Assembly: GCA_043787975.1 (NCBI GenBank)
Contig: JAYVUK010000001.1
Location: 62,001 to 126,000 of the forward strand
Length of the DNA: 64,000 nucleotides
Origin: JAPLDA01 sp043787975
GTDB taxonomy: Bacteria; Bacteroidota; Bacteroidia; AKYH767-A; 2013-40CM-41-45
Direction of reading: 5' to 3'
In this document: positions 8,929 through 17,675 of the stretch, in pieces
Numbering within the stretch: the first letter of the stretch is position 1
How the letters are laid out: each line of letters begins with the position of its first letter
Notes under the pieces: generated by a model
What the model saw: only the letters and a program-made list of their open reading frames with translations
What the model was told of the DNA's origin: nothing
Databases searched by the model: none
Position numbers and translations under genes: made by a program

Positions 8929-8965
8929 CGCCCACAAAACCAATTAATTAAAATCACTTAACAAA

Positions 8966-9286
8966 ATGAAAAAAGTATTCTCTATTTTATTAGCTGCAAG
9001 CATCGCTACATTCGTTGCTTGTGGTCCAAGTGCTGAAGAAAAAGCAGCGATGGAAAAAGCAAAACAGGATTCTATTGCTACAGTTCAAAAAGCGTATGAC
9101 GATTCAGTGACTACTGTCAATGCTGCTGCTGCTGAAAAAGCCCGTCAGGATTCAATGGCTTCTGCTAACATGGAAAAAGCCCGTCAGGATTCTGCTACTG
9201 CTGCATCAAAGAAAAAACCTGCTGTAAAGACTCCTACTCAGAAAAAGGTAGAAGAAGCAAAAAAGGCGACCAGAGGAAGAGGATAA
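8966..9286 (+). CDS. Small Ala/Lys-rich lipoprotein
   Basis: A 106-residue protein with lipobox FVAC (Cys19) followed by GPSAEEKAA. The mature part is almost only Ala, Lys, Glu, Asp, Gln and Ser, with a repeated EKARQDS unit (around residues 53, 70 and, in variant form, 31), predicting a charged helix or coil. It ends in a basic, Pro/Thr-containing tail (KKKPAVKTPTQKK...RGRG). It is a paralogue of the gene at 9432 (same signal peptide and CGPSAEEKAA start). It is likely an abundant outer-membrane-tethered Lpp-like helix, but no domain is recognised. Confidence 0.75.
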   Translation: MKKVFSILLAASIATFVACGPSAEEKAAMEKAKQDSIATVQKAYDDSVTTVNAAAAEKARQDSMASANMEKARQDSATAASKKKPAVKTPTQKKVEEAKKATRGRG

Positions 9287-9316
9287 TATCCTTATTTCAT
9301 AGTCATTTATAAATAG

Positions 9317-9370
9317 AAATTAACGCTTGTGTGTTGTTATAAACATACAGGTGTTAATTTTTATTTTTTT
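9317..9370 (+). terminator. Rho-independent terminator
   Basis: A 17-bp stem with three G-U pairs (9317-9333 with 9344-9360), 10-nt loop, then a T-rich run. It separates the two small lipoprotein genes. Confidence 0.85.
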
Positions 9371-9376
9371 TAACCC

Positions 9377-9406
9377 TTGTAAGCTGATAAAATTAACCTA
9401 CATTTG
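9377..9406 (+). promoter_or_regulatory. Promoter of small lipoprotein gene 2
   Basis: TTG at 9377-9379, 19-nt spacer, TACATTTG at 9399-9406, 25 nt before ATG 9432. Confidence 0.65.
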
Positions 9407-9431
9407 CGCCCATAAAATCTAAAAAAACACA

Positions 9432-9650
9432 ATGAAAAAAGTTCTCTCTACATTATTAGTTGCCGGAATGTTCGCATTCTACGCTTGCGGTCCGAGTGCT
9501 GAAGAAAAAGCTGCTGCGGAAAAAGCTACTCAGGATTCAATTGCTGCTGCTGACGCAAGTGCAAAAGCTGCTATGGAAGCCGACTCTATGCAAAAGGCAG
9601 CAATGCCTGCTGATACAGCGGTTAAAATGGCTGATCCTGCAAAGAAATAA
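9432..9650 (+). CDS. Small Ala-rich lipoprotein (paralogue)
   Basis: A 72-residue paralogue of the gene at 8966: signal peptide MKKVLSTLLVAGMFAFYAC with lipobox Cys19, the same CGPSAEEKAA start, then an Ala/Asp/Lys-rich stretch (QDSIAAADASAKAAMEADSMQ). It lacks the second half and basic tail of its neighbour. It has its own promoter and a strong terminator, so the two copies are regulated separately despite being adjacent. Function unknown. Confidence 0.72.
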   Translation: MKKVLSTLLVAGMFAFYACGPSAEEKAAAEKATQDSIAAADASAKAAMEADSMQKAAMPADTAVKMADPAKK

Positions 9651-9673
9651 GCAGATACTATCTGTTTAGCAAT

Positions 9674-9711
9674 AAAAAAGGAGTCTTGCTTATAGCCAGA
9701 CTCCTTTTTTT
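9674..9711. terminator. Bidirectional terminator
   Basis: A 13-bp stem (9674-9686 with 9698-9710), 11-nt loop, A-run on one side and T-run on the other. It is shared by the small lipoprotein gene (+) and the large secreted protein gene (-). Confidence 0.88.
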
Positions 9712-9734
9712 GTGAGCAAGTTTTAAGAGAACAA

Positions 9735-12143
9735 TTATTCCTCTTCTCTAAGTAAGCCTGTATCTGTTTCACGATTAATCGCATCCTCAGACTTGTTCCT
9801 ATTGATCAGGCTTTGATCCGGTTGCAAGCTTTTTTGTTGCAATGTTTTTGGCGTAGGGCTCGGATTTACATCCCGATGATTTCCTGCAGCTATGGAAGAA
9901 GTAAAATCAAAAATAGTATCAGGATAGTCAAACAAAAAGAAAAATGGCTGATAACTCCATGTTTCAACACTGCTGCGGTGATTAACTGAAATATAATAAT
10001 TGCCAAAGCCCGCATTGAAGGGGAGTGAGCAACGTGCTACACCACCGGTGCTAAGCAATGCTTTTGTTGAGAAGAGTACCTGGTAAGGAGATAGATTGTA
10101 CCGTAATGAAACGGTAATGGAGTCTGCAACCCCCGGCGGCATAAAAGGAGCGGATCTCATTGTTCTGTTCCCTGTATAGTATCCCTCAAGGAATGCTTTT
10201 ACTACCAGGACAACATCCGGAGGGGTTGTCGCAAACAAGTGAACATTGCAACCACCCGAATTTCCAAGTGCATTTTTTGCAATTACGCTCCAATAATAAG
10301 TCCTTCCTTGTAACAAAGGTCCTGTGGCAACACTCGTGTCGGTTACATTGGGAAAAAAGAAAAGCGATGCTGCCGGAGGAGAAACCGGAACAGTATCCAT
10401 ATAAATATCATAGCTTGAAGCATTCGTAGCCTTTTTCCATCTTAAAGTAACACCTGATGCATTCACGTAATTATTAGTAGGGGGGGCAAAATTGTTAGGG
10501 TCAGGACATGCAGGTAAGATTGAATAAGCTACCAGGGAAAAACTTCCTGTACCGAAACCTGAAGGAGCATGATACACACGCACGTAATAAATTCCGTTCA
10601 GCGTTAGATTTGTGAGGACAACCGTTTCATTGCTCCCGTTGGCTGTGTTGGCATTAACACATTGAAGAGAGGTTAATCCAACGCCACAAGGTCCTGAGAA
10701 AACCTGCACGGCAGGATCAAATCCACCACTGCCCTGAACGAATACAGTAACAGAGGAAGTGATAGCGGTAAATTTATACCATACATCATCATCTGCGGTT
10801 CCTGTACAAACAGCAACAGGCGAAGCGGTTGCTGTAGTGGTATTTGTTCCTGCAATCGGTGTAGTTGACGTTGTTATAGGTAAATTAATGGCGCCTGAAC
10901 AATCATCATTTGCAGGAGGCGGCTGTACGTTATTAATGCAAATTGAAAATACTCCGTTTGTTCCTGATCCCGCTGCGGCATGATATACCCGAACGTAATA
11001 CGTATTTCCGTTCGAAAGACCCGTGCCGGTAAGTGTTTCAGTTAATCCCGACGTTGCAGAGTTCTGGCATGCAAGACTATTCAAAGAATTATCCAGTAAC
11101 TGAATAGCGGCATCGTAACCCCCTGCGCCCCGCACTCTGACTGCTACTGCTGAATTTGTAGCAACAAAGGAAAACCATACATCGTCATCAGCTGTTCCGG
11201 TACAAACGGGAACACTTGAAAGTGTTGCACCGGCAGAGGAGTAATAAGTACCACAAAAATCGGTACAAGGGGAACTGTTAACAGCAAGAGGAATTGCTCC
11301 TGCAGGGTCATCATTTGCTACTGTATTGACCACAGGAACATAAGGAGTATAACTTCCCGGAGTGAAAAGTATACTGCTGTTACACTGGGGAACAATACTT
11401 AGACTATTAGTAGCTGTATTGCCGAAGTTTCTGGTGTTCGCAGTCATTTGGGTGAACAATTCTCCCGAAAGAGGAGGAACACTGATCAGAGAATCATTGA
11501 GACCAGCTGAGTAAGAATAAAATTGGCTATGCGAACCATCAAAAGCACTCATGGTTCCATACACAAATTGGATGTTATTAGAAGTTTCAAATAACTTAAC
11601 CTGGAAATTCAAATTGGCTCCATCAGACTGGTAATCCATACCGATCCACTCGACCGTAAATACCCTGCTTCCCGCAGCACCTGCCGTCTGGTATTTGAAA
11701 GATGTCGACAAACCCTGTGAGCTAAGATCATCATAAAAAGGTGCAATCGCTAACCGCGAAATAGAAGAGAAGTTGTTGTTTGATGCACTATACGCGATGG
11801 TTGAATTACCATTACCTACCGCTGTAGTTCCTGTATTGAATGTAATGAAACCATTGGTTGAAACCAATACGTTCGTGTAACCCACTCCATGGTACAAAAA
11901 CGTAAACCCAATTGGAATAGCATTACTTAAATTATCATCTGAAGAACCGCTTGGATTTCTCCACGATGAAATGGTATTACCACTTCCTGAAATGGAGCTG
12001 TAAGAAATTCCTGTTGTCCTCGTTACATCATAATTAAGCGGGACAGCAAACGAATTGCTAAAAAAGAAAACAGAAGCAATGATAATCACGCTGTATCGAA
12101 AGCAATGAATACTTGCTTTCGTCTTATTTTTTAGTTGTACCAT
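9735..12143 (-). CDS. Large secreted multidomain protein (jelly-roll/PPC-like repeats, FnIII)
   Basis: This 802-residue protein has a long signal peptide (about 1-33, ...FFFSNSFA|VPL). After it comes a beta-rich domain (about 35-265) with FLYHGVGYTNVLVSTNGFITFNTG, then two copies of a pre-peptidase-C-like repeat (about 275-400 and 410-540, each with C.GTADDDVW and YYVRVYHA). A fibronectin-III-like domain follows (about 545-640, YDIYMDTVPVSPP...GRTYYWSVIA), then a last beta-rich segment. Unlike its neighbours it has no recognisable T9SS C-terminal domain and ends in a polar, charged tail (INRETDTGLLREEE). It is probably a surface or extracellular adhesin-like protein. Confidence 0.7.
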   Translation of the reverse strand: MVQLKNKTKASIHCFRYSVIIIASVFFFSNSFAVPLNYDVTRTTGISYSSISGSGNTISSWRNPSGSSDDNLSNAIPIGFTFLYHGVGYTNVLVSTNGFITFNTGTTAVGNGNSTIAYSASNNNFSSISRLAIAPFYDDLSSQGLSTSFKYQTAGAAGSRVFTVEWIGMDYQSDGANLNFQVKLFETSNNIQFVYGTMSAFDGSHSQFYSYSAGLNDSLISVPPLSGELFTQMTANTRNFGNTATNSLSIVPQCNSSILFTPGSYTPYVPVVNTVANDDPAGAIPLAVNSSPCTDFCGTYYSSAGATLSSVPVCTGTADDDVWFSFVATNSAVAVRVRGAGGYDAAIQLLDNSLNSLACQNSATSGLTETLTGTGLSNGNTYYVRVYHAAAGSGTNGVFSICINNVQPPPANDDCSGAINLPITTSTTPIAGTNTTTATASPVAVCTGTADDDVWYKFTAITSSVTVFVQGSGGFDPAVQVFSGPCGVGLTSLQCVNANTANGSNETVVLTNLTLNGIYYVRVYHAPSGFGTGSFSLVAYSILPACPDPNNFAPPTNNYVNASGVTLRWKKATNASSYDIYMDTVPVSPPAASLFFFPNVTDTSVATGPLLQGRTYYWSVIAKNALGNSGGCNVHLFATTPPDVVLVVKAFLEGYYTGNRTMRSAPFMPPGVADSITVSLRYNLSPYQVLFSTKALLSTGGVARCSLPFNAGFGNYYISVNHRSSVETWSYQPFFFLFDYPDTIFDFTSSIAAGNHRDVNPSPTPKTLQQKSLQPDQSLINRNKSEDAINRETDTGLLREEE

Positions 12144-12339
12144 GTAGTTGTTGATTCGATAACTTGTTAAGATTGATAGTTGGTGTATTAATTTAATTTA
12201 TTCAGACACGATAATTTTACTACTCAAACAGAGAGCCGATACAATTAACTAAGCAGAGAATTAATTTACAACGCAGCCCCAAATAAATAGTTCATTGAAT
12301 AATCAACTATTCCTTACTTTGTTTAGTCTTCAGGGAGAG

Positions 12340-12372
12340 CAAATATAACAAATTTTGTCCCTTGAAAGCAAA
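12340..12372 (-). promoter_or_regulatory. Minus-strand promoter of the 802-residue protein gene
   Basis: On the minus strand TTTG (12372-12369), 21-nt spacer, TATATTTG (12347-12340). It implies a leader of about 190 nt before the start at 12143. The rest of the 333-bp gap 12144-12476 holds nothing else that I can name apart from the opposite -7 box at 12453. Confidence 0.6.
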
Positions 12373-12452
12373 ACATGTAAATAATTTGGTGAATCAATAA
12401 AAACCTTCCTTGAATGTCATTTTATTCAACGTGAAGATGAACACAGAATAAG

Positions 12453-12460
12453 TACTTTTG
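12453..12460 (+). promoter_or_regulatory. Putative -7 element of bshC
   Basis: TACTTTTG matches TAnnTTTG, 16 nt before ATG 12477. No good -33 is visible. Confidence 0.5.
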
Positions 12461-12476
12461 CCGGCAAAGTTTTTTT

Positions 12477-14090
12477 ATGATTCCATTCTCAAAGAAATTA
12501 ATTGATTTTGATTCGACCCATTCCTTTTCGGCTCTTGTTTTAGATTATCTCTCCGCAACAAAAACGATTCCCGACTTTCAGTCTTTTTCATTTGACGAAA
12601 ATGGTTTCAAGCATGCCATTGAAAACAGGTTAAAGCCCAGATATGAAGTAAACAGGGAGGTTCTTTCAAATGTTTTGCTGGAACAATATGAAAGACTATC
12701 CGGGAAAATTTCGACATTCGATCAGACAAAAAAAATAATTTCGACGTTGACAAAAAAAACAACGTTCACGGTGACAACCGGTCACCAGTTGAATCTTTTT
12801 ACCGGTCCTCTTTATTTTATTTACAAAATCATCAGCACGATTAATCTTGCTGATGAATTAAAAACTAAATTTCCGGAATATGATTTTGTCCCGATTTATT
12901 GGATGGCAAGTGAAGATCATGACCTTGAAGAAATCAATCACATTCATCTGTTCGGAAAGAAAATAGAGTGGGAGCCAACATCAAAAGGTGCTTCGGGAAA
13001 AATAACATGTGAAGGCATTTCTAAAACGCTAACGATTGTAAAAGAGATGCTGAACAATGCAAACGCGGAAAAGATTATCTCTCTTTTTGAAAAAGCGTAT
13101 CATCCGGAAAATAAGTTGTCTGAAGCTGCACGAATTATTATTCACGAGCTGTTTTCAGAATATGGTTTGGTAATCCTGGATGCGGATGATGCGAGATTGA
13201 AAACGAATTTTGTGAGCGAGATGAAAGATGACGTAATCAATCATTCCGCCTTTAAGTACGTCGAAGAAACAATCCAGGAGCTGGAAAAAAATTACAAAGT
13301 CCAGGTTCATCCACGTGAGATTAATCTTTTTTACCTCGGTGAAAATTTTCGCGAACGCATTGTGGAAGAGGAGGGACGCTATAAAATATTAAATGACAAG
13401 GGTTCATTCTCCAAAGAAGAATTACTGATTGAAATAGAAAACCACCCTGAAAAATTTAGTCCGAACGTAGTTCTGCGTCCTCTTTACCAGGAGAAAACAT
13501 TGCCCAATATTGGCTATATAGGCGGGCCGGCAGAAATCTCTTACTGGATGGAATACAAAAAGATGTTTGAGCATTATGGTGCAAAATTACCAGTGTTGGT
13601 TTTGCGCAGTTGTGCGTTGGTGATGGATGCTTCCTCGACTGATAAATTTAAAAAACTCGGCCTGGAACCGGAAGATATTTTTATGAATGAGGATGAGCTC
13701 GTCAACAACTATTTGAAATTAAAAATGCCGGAGGAATTCTCATTCGAACCGCTGCTTCAGCAAACAGCTTCCTTGTTTGAAGAAGCGATTTCAAAAATTA
13801 ACCTGGTTGATCCAACGCTGAAAGCAACAGCGGAAGCCGAGAAACAAAAGGTTCTGAATAGCCTGAAGTCGCTTGAGGAGCGCGTTCGCAAAGCCGAGAA
13901 GAAAAAACATGAAGTTGCAATTAACCAAATTCGGAAATTGAAGGAAAAGTTTTTTCCGGAAAAAGGGTTGCAGGAACGGTATGAAAACATCCTTACCTTT
14001 TATTCAAAGTACGGAGATGATTTCCTAAAAGTGCTCATCAAAAACATGCATCCTTCAGCGAAGAAATTTATTTTGTTGAGTGAAGAATAA
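12477..14090 (+). CDS. bshC: Bacillithiol biosynthesis cysteine-adding enzyme BshC
   Basis: A 537-residue cytosolic protein of normal length for BshC, which adds cysteine to GlcN-malate to give bacillithiol, the main low-molecular-weight thiol in many Firmicutes and Bacteroidota. Diagnostic text is TTGHQLNLFTGPLYFIYK (about residues 101-118), VPIYWMASEDHDLEEI, NIGYIGGPAEISYWMEYK and a C-terminal coiled-coil arm (about 440-500, SLEERVRKAEKKKHEVA) typical of the family. Two EDHD-type acidic/histidine clusters are present. It stands alone with its own -7 box; bshA and bshB are not in the window. Confidence 0.95.
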   Translation: MIPFSKKLIDFDSTHSFSALVLDYLSATKTIPDFQSFSFDENGFKHAIENRLKPRYEVNREVLSNVLLEQYERLSGKISTFDQTKKIISTLTKKTTFTVTTGHQLNLFTGPLYFIYKIISTINLADELKTKFPEYDFVPIYWMASEDHDLEEINHIHLFGKKIEWEPTSKGASGKITCEGISKTLTIVKEMLNNANAEKIISLFEKAYHPENKLSEAARIIIHELFSEYGLVILDADDARLKTNFVSEMKDDVINHSAFKYVEETIQELEKNYKVQVHPREINLFYLGENFRERIVEEEGRYKILNDKGSFSKEELLIEIENHPEKFSPNVVLRPLYQEKTLPNIGYIGGPAEISYWMEYKKMFEHYGAKLPVLVLRSCALVMDASSTDKFKKLGLEPEDIFMNEDELVNNYLKLKMPEEFSFEPLLQQTASLFEEAISKINLVDPTLKATAEAEKQKVLNSLKSLEERVRKAEKKKHEVAINQIRKLKEKFFPEKGLQERYENILTFYSKYGDDFLKVLIKNMHPSAKKFILLSEE

Positions 14091-14094
14091 TCGG

Positions 14095-14126
14095 TTTGAT
14101 TGTTTTCATTTTTGTTTGCATATTTG
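14095..14126 (+). promoter_or_regulatory. Promoter of the 46-residue membrane microprotein
   Basis: TTTG at 14095-14098, 20-nt spacer, CATATTTG at 14119-14126 (one mismatch to TAnnTTTG), 21 nt before ATG 14148. Confidence 0.55.
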
Positions 14127-14147
14127 CCTTGAAAAATTAATTCCAAC

Positions 14148-14288
14148 ATGGAACATACAAACGATCATTCAGCAGAAAAGTCCGGATTATTTTATACCTA
14201 TCTCGGTGAAGGTGGAAGCGCTGTAGTCGCCTTCCTTTATTTCCTGATCCTGTTGGGTTGCCTGTATACTTTTTTAAGGTGGGGTTGA
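14148..14288 (+). CDS. Single-pass membrane microprotein, 46 residues
   Basis: A short frame with ATG 14148 and TGA 14286-14288. The N-terminal part is polar and His/Asp/Ser-rich (MEHTNDHSAEKSG), followed by LFYTYLGEGGSA and one strong hydrophobic helix (about residues 25-43, VVAFLYFLILLGCLYTFL) ending RWG. A well-placed promoter lies directly upstream, which argues for real expression. The next gene's promoter starts only at 14376, so this would be a monocistronic unit. It could be a small subunit or regulator of a membrane complex. I recognise no family. Confidence 0.55.
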   Translation: MEHTNDHSAEKSGLFYTYLGEGGSAVVAFLYFLILLGCLYTFLRWG

Positions 14289-14375
14289 TTTTACTCCCTG
14301 TTGATTTCCTTTTTTTATCCCTTCGCGTTTCCGTATGTTGGAGTAAAGGTGAATTATAAATCACGCACCTGTTTT

Positions 14376-14408
14376 TTTGATTATTGCTTTCCTTTTTTCT
14401 TATATTTG
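14376..14408 (+). promoter_or_regulatory. Promoter of PKD giant protein A
   Basis: TTTG at 14376-14379, 21-nt spacer, TATATTTG at 14401-14408. It excludes any start before about 14415 and supports ATG 14435. A related -7 box and leader occur before the paralogue at 17676. Confidence 0.75.
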
Positions 14409-14434
14409 AGACTGAAACAATCATCTTCAAACGG

Positions 14435-17400
14435 ATGTTTATAAAAAAGGGGTGCCTCTTTTTTTTTCTGTTATTTTTTTTGGTGACACTCAAGTCGCAG
14501 GCGACTCATATTGTAGGTGGTGAACTTAATTACACATACCTTGGCAGTAATAACTACGAGATAAGGCTTGTTGTTTACCGTGATTGTTTTGGTGGAGGTC
14601 CGGCATTTGACAACCCTGCTTCCATTGGAATTTTTAATTCCGGCAATTTTTTGATTGATGAATTGCAGGTATTCATTACGACAGAAGCGAATATTCCCAA
14701 CTTTATTAATTCGCCTTGTTTACAACCACCGAATGATATTTGTTATGAATATGCTGAGTACATTACAACGGTTAATCTTCCTCCGATTCCGGGTGGGTAC
14801 CAACTTGCTTACCAGAGATGCTGCCGCAATAGTTCGGTGGCCAATATCTTTGATGTATCAAATGTAGGGGCCACTTATTATGCAACCATACCGGATCCGG
14901 CGATTGCGGCATTTAACAGCAATCCCCAGTTTATCAATGAGCCTCCTACCTTTATTTGTTTAGACGCCCCATTTCATTTTGATCATTCAGCAATTGATTC
15001 CGATGGGGATTCATTGGTATATGAATTATGTATACCATTAGCAGGCGGAGGTTCCGGATTCGGGCAGGCAATGCCTCAACCACCCAATCCTCCTCCGTAT
15101 AACACGATCACTTACCAGGCGCCTTATAGTTTGGGTAATATTATGGGTGGAGTTCCTATGATGATTGATCCTGTAACAGGAATGTTGACGGCCACTCCGA
15201 ATTCATTGGGTCAGTTTGGATATGAAGTATGTGTGAGTGAATACAGGAATGGAGTTTTTCTTGGTCAAACAAGGAGAGATTACCAGGTGAATGTGGTGCC
15301 TTGTCCGAACATCACAGTTGCTTCTATCTTCTCACCGACACTTGTTTGCGGGACACTGCAGGCAAATTTCATTAACAATAGTTTTAATGCTTCTACATAC
15401 AATTGGGATTTTGGCGATCCCACAAATACCGGTGATTCATCCACGCTGTCGAACCCATCTTATACCTATCCGGATACCGGTATATATCATGCAATGTTAA
15501 TTGCTCATTCACCCGTCAATCCTTTGTGCACCGATACTGCCTACTCCGAGGTTCGCGTTTTTCCGGCATTCTTTACTGAGTTTCAAAGTACCAATGAGCA
15601 TTGTTCCAATGTTTTTAATTTTTATGATGAATCTTACGGACTACATGCTCCTGCTAATTTCTGGCAATGGAATTTTGGAGACGGAAATTTTTCTTCACTT
15701 CAAAATGCAAGTCACTCCTACACTTCCGGCGGTCTTTACAATGTGACATTTATTTCTTCCGCGGATTCGGGTTGCACGGATACTATTTCAATCGCTGTTC
15801 GTGTCCTGGATGTTCCGGTGATTTCGTTTTCGTCAACGATTGATACCTGCCTTCTGCAACTCACGCTGGTTGACCATACGATCTTTGCAAACAATTACGC
15901 ATGGAGTTTCGGTGACGGATTTTTTTCTGCTTCAGCAAACGCTACTCATACATACAACGCAGCGAGTTCTTATACCATCGATTTGATTGCCGTTTCAGAT
16001 TCCGGTTGTTCAGACACATCACAGGTTGCTATCTCGTTACCGCCATTACCAGTTGCATCGTTTGTGTATCAACACAATCTTTGTGACTCGATGGTAACTT
16101 TCTTTGACAATTCCAGCAATGCAATTTTATATGATTGGGATTTTGGCGACGGAAATCTAAGTAACAACATCAACGCTGTTCATTATTATGAAACTTCGGG
16201 AACTTATTTCCCTTCCTTGATTGTCAGTTCAGGACATTGCAGTGATACACTTATACAAACGGTCACGATCAATCCGATTCCTCATGCATCCTTTACACAT
16301 CCTTTTATTTGCGGATTGACGGGAGATTTTATGGACCAAAGTATGGATGTAGATTTCTACAACTGGAATTTTGGTGACGGATTTTTTTCGACGAATCAAA
16401 ATCCTTCCCATAATTATCCAAGTCCCGGTTATTACGATGTGACTTTAATTGTTTCTACCCAGGCCGGATGTGCTGATTCAACCGTTCAACAAATCAGGAT
16501 GTATCCAATCGTTACTGCAAATTTTACATCGTTCATTGTTCCTTGCAATGCGACTGTGCGCTTTGAAAATAATTCGGTGAACAGTCAATTGTATGATTGG
16601 AATTTTGGTGACAGCACCGGCACGATGTCATCCAATTCAAATCTTGTTCATGTCTACCAGGAAGCAGGAAACTATACGACTACGCTCATTGCAAACCCAG
16701 GAGTTTGCGCGGATACAATAACAAAAAGTTACAGGGTAACGATAGCTCCTGTTGCTGCTTTTGTTACTCCTGAAGAATGCGGATTGACTGCTCATTTCCT
16801 GAATCAAAGCAGGGACAATAGTTTTAATCATTGGAACTTCGGTGATAGTTTCTCAAGTACAGCAATAAGTCCTGAGCATACATTTGTTGCAGAAGCAACC
16901 TATCCTGTTACACTTGTTGTAGAAAATAACGATGCCTGCAAAGACAGTTCGTTCAATCGAGTCACGGTTCGTTTTCCGGCCATCGCTGCGTTTAATGATT
17001 TCACAGATACATGCGAAGAAAGTTTAAATCTCTTTAACAAGTCACAGCGCTCTACGAATTATTTATGGGATTTCGGAGACGGTACACAATCCGATAAGCT
17101 AAATGCTACGCATCAATATTATAGTTCCGGACTTTACAACGTCATGTTGATTGCAGATCCGAATACGGTTTGCGCTGATACAATGAACAAAACTATTTTC
17201 GCTTTCGGAGCTGTTGAATCTCATCTTTACATTCCCAATGCGTTCACACCAAACAGTGACGGGAAAAATGACGGGTTTTTTATTTCAGGATACAACAAAT
17301 GTTTATTCTATCACCTGGAAATCTTTAGCCGTTGGGGAGAGAAGTTGTATGAGTCAAATGATATTTCAAAATCCTGGGATGGCTACTATCATGGCAATCC

Positions 17401-17479
17401 TCTTGAAGCAGGAGTGTATGTTTACTACCTGACGGGAGGCGGAAATGAGTTGATGGGTCACGTGACCGTTTTAAGATAA
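14435..17479 (+). CDS. T9SS type B (CHU_C/gliding-type) secreted protein with eight PKD domains
   Basis: Start ATG 14435 (1014 residues) was chosen because the longer frame from 14384 would begin inside the promoter. A signal peptide (MFIKKGCLFFFLLFFLVTL...) leads to an N-terminal domain of about 280 residues starting ATHIVGGELNYTYLG, with CCRN and a DSDGDSLVYELC segment. Eight PKD repeats follow, each marked by a W-x-FGD motif (for example YNWDFGDP, WQWNFGDG, YLWDFGDG). The C-terminus is the CHU_C sorting domain (IPNAFTPNSDGKNDGF, RWGEKLYES, WDG, GVYVYYL). It should be exported by T9SS and act on the surface as an adhesin or matrix protein. A tandem paralogue follows directly. Confidence 0.92.
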   Translation: MFIKKGCLFFFLLFFLVTLKSQATHIVGGELNYTYLGSNNYEIRLVVYRDCFGGGPAFDNPASIGIFNSGNFLIDELQVFITTEANIPNFINSPCLQPPNDICYEYAEYITTVNLPPIPGGYQLAYQRCCRNSSVANIFDVSNVGATYYATIPDPAIAAFNSNPQFINEPPTFICLDAPFHFDHSAIDSDGDSLVYELCIPLAGGGSGFGQAMPQPPNPPPYNTITYQAPYSLGNIMGGVPMMIDPVTGMLTATPNSLGQFGYEVCVSEYRNGVFLGQTRRDYQVNVVPCPNITVASIFSPTLVCGTLQANFINNSFNASTYNWDFGDPTNTGDSSTLSNPSYTYPDTGIYHAMLIAHSPVNPLCTDTAYSEVRVFPAFFTEFQSTNEHCSNVFNFYDESYGLHAPANFWQWNFGDGNFSSLQNASHSYTSGGLYNVTFISSADSGCTDTISIAVRVLDVPVISFSSTIDTCLLQLTLVDHTIFANNYAWSFGDGFFSASANATHTYNAASSYTIDLIAVSDSGCSDTSQVAISLPPLPVASFVYQHNLCDSMVTFFDNSSNAILYDWDFGDGNLSNNINAVHYYETSGTYFPSLIVSSGHCSDTLIQTVTINPIPHASFTHPFICGLTGDFMDQSMDVDFYNWNFGDGFFSTNQNPSHNYPSPGYYDVTLIVSTQAGCADSTVQQIRMYPIVTANFTSFIVPCNATVRFENNSVNSQLYDWNFGDSTGTMSSNSNLVHVYQEAGNYTTTLIANPGVCADTITKSYRVTIAPVAAFVTPEECGLTAHFLNQSRDNSFNHWNFGDSFSSTAISPEHTFVAEATYPVTLVVENNDACKDSSFNRVTVRFPAIAAFNDFTDTCEESLNLFNKSQRSTNYLWDFGDGTQSDKLNATHQYYSSGLYNVMLIADPNTVCADTMNKTIFAFGAVESHLYIPNAFTPNSDGKNDGFFISGYNKCLFYHLEIFSRWGEKLYESNDISKSWDGYYHGNPLEAGVYVYYLTGGGNELMGHVTVLR

Positions 17480-17642
17480 TTTTTTTAAATAATCTTCGCT
17501 CACGTTTTCCGTAAATCATTTTAATAATTCCTGTTCATCTGCAGATTGCTTTTTGCATTCCCTAAATTTTGTGATATGTTGGAATAAACATGAATTAGTA
17601 AGGTGAAAAACGGTTTGGATGATTTTCGCCTCTGATTTTTGT

Positions 17643-17650
17643 TATATTTG
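17643..17650 (+). promoter_or_regulatory. -7 element of PKD giant protein B
   Basis: TATATTTG followed by AAACTGAAATAATCAT, nearly the same as the sequence after the -7 box of the paralogue (14401). A TTTG at 17614-17617 is 25 nt upstream, slightly long. The ATG follows at 17676. Confidence 0.65.
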
Positions 17651-17675
17651 AAACTGAAATAATCATTTGGGAATG

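Noticed and set aside
14384..14434. Upstream start of PKD protein A at 14384
   Set aside because: It would begin inside the promoter (TATATTTG at 14401-14408); the paralogue and signal peptide support ATG 14435.
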